This document shows, piece after piece, positions 63,952-64,000 of a DNA stretch of 64,000 bases. Under the pieces are notes generated by a model that saw nothing but the letters and a program-made list of their open reading frames with translations, was not told the DNA's origin and searched no databases. The number at the start of each line of letters is the position of its first letter. The first letter of the stretch is position 1. The DNA is from Phycisphaerae bacterium (lineage in GTDB: Bacteria > Planctomycetota > Phycisphaerae > UBA1845 > PWPN01): the NCBI GenBank assembly GCA_035384605.1, contig DAOOIV010000008.1:27259-91258 (forward strand). Reading direction: 5' to 3'. A program made the translations under genes and the position numbers.

Positions 63952-64000
63952 GTGCGTCTGAGAGTGTACTCGATCAGAGGGGTGCAAGTCCCCTCCAGGC
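63952..64000 (+). other. Possible 5' end of a group II intron, cut by window edge
   Basis: The stretch begins GTGCG, the group II 5' consensus (GUGYG), and contains AGAGGGGTGCAAGTCCCCTC, which resembles the domain I segment AGGGUGAGAGUCCC of group IIC introns. It starts three bases after a perfect hairpin, and IIC introns insert next to terminator hairpins. Only 49 bases are available, so the call rests on these three signs. Confidence 0.45.

Noticed and set aside
1..64000. tRNA, rRNA and tmRNA genes
   Set aside because: No T-loop GGTTCGAATCC-type motif in a fitting cloverleaf and no conserved rRNA segment was noticed; a covariance search was not possible.

Overview
The window is GC-rich bacterial chromosome, most likely from an anaerobic or microaerophilic planctomycete close to Phycisphaerae. 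The indications are a membrane protein ending in a CGYNLTGN...CPECG zinc ribbon (63484-63900), a secreted sulfatase with its own solute symporter, BamD- and LptE-like outer-membrane assembly lipoproteins, many Gly/Ala/Arg-rich lipoproteins, and an oxygen-sensitive Fe-S gene cluster. I saw no rRNA, tRNA or CRISPR array. The lineage is an inference.

1-5.2 kb: a catalase gene cut by the window edge, its Fur/PerR-type regulator with operator-like palindromes, a lipoprotein phosphoesterase with a small membrane partner, and a PLP enzyme of the cystathionine gamma-synthase family. 5.3-17.3 kb: two divergent gene sets around a sigma-54 activator. The leftward set carries a NifX-like protein, a DUF5320 protein, an unlisted 40-residue membrane protein, a thioredoxin-like protein, a ferredoxin, a DUF89 protein, a 38-residue NifX stub, a membrane protein, two MinD-type ATPases with ferredoxin inserts and a ribbon-helix-helix protein. 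The rightward set carries an orange-protein-like NifX protein behind a near-consensus -24/-12 promoter, a second NifX protein, a thioesterase, an MBL hydrolase, a 1-Cys peroxiredoxin, a TrmO-like protein and a methyltransferase. Three copies of one 15-bp palindrome (RTTGC-N5-GCAAY) sit at the regulator and the promoter. The layout resembles the Desulfovibrio ORP (orange protein) locus.

17.3-31.5 kb: a purple-acid-phosphatase-like protein, a truncated element gene next to a dispersed repeat, a sulfatase-symporter-aminotransferase block, a processive glycosyltransferase, argB, two tandem Cys-rich lipopeptide genes, a lone ABC ATPase and a ParA with a long disordered tail. 31.5-38.8 kb: a PAS histidine kinase, a three-gene set (formylglycine-enzyme fold, zinc-ribbon GTPase, GAP1-like protein) that looks like a GTPase-centred conflict system, a PilZ protein and a primase-like protein.

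39.2-48.3 kb: one long collinear gene set: PspA, AAA+ ATPase, Lys-rich helical protein, von Willebrand A lipoprotein, a solute-binding protein fused to OmpA, ABC permease and ATPase, and a membrane-anchored coiled coil. It reads as an envelope-stress machine with an ABC transporter. A 470-bp element with a four-helix-bundle gene between inverted heptamer arrays is inserted between pspA and the AAA+ gene.

48.3-64 kb: an HDAC-type deacetylase, a GH9 glycosidase, a zinc protease-like protein whose 3' end and downstream promoter are duplicated around an AbiEi/AbiEii toxin-antitoxin pair, then housekeeping genes (TPR, CBS, BamD-like, LptE-like, FtsH, GNAT, phosphofructokinase, radical SAM, zinc-ribbon membrane protein). 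The last 49 bases look like the 5' end of a group II intron directly after a hairpin.
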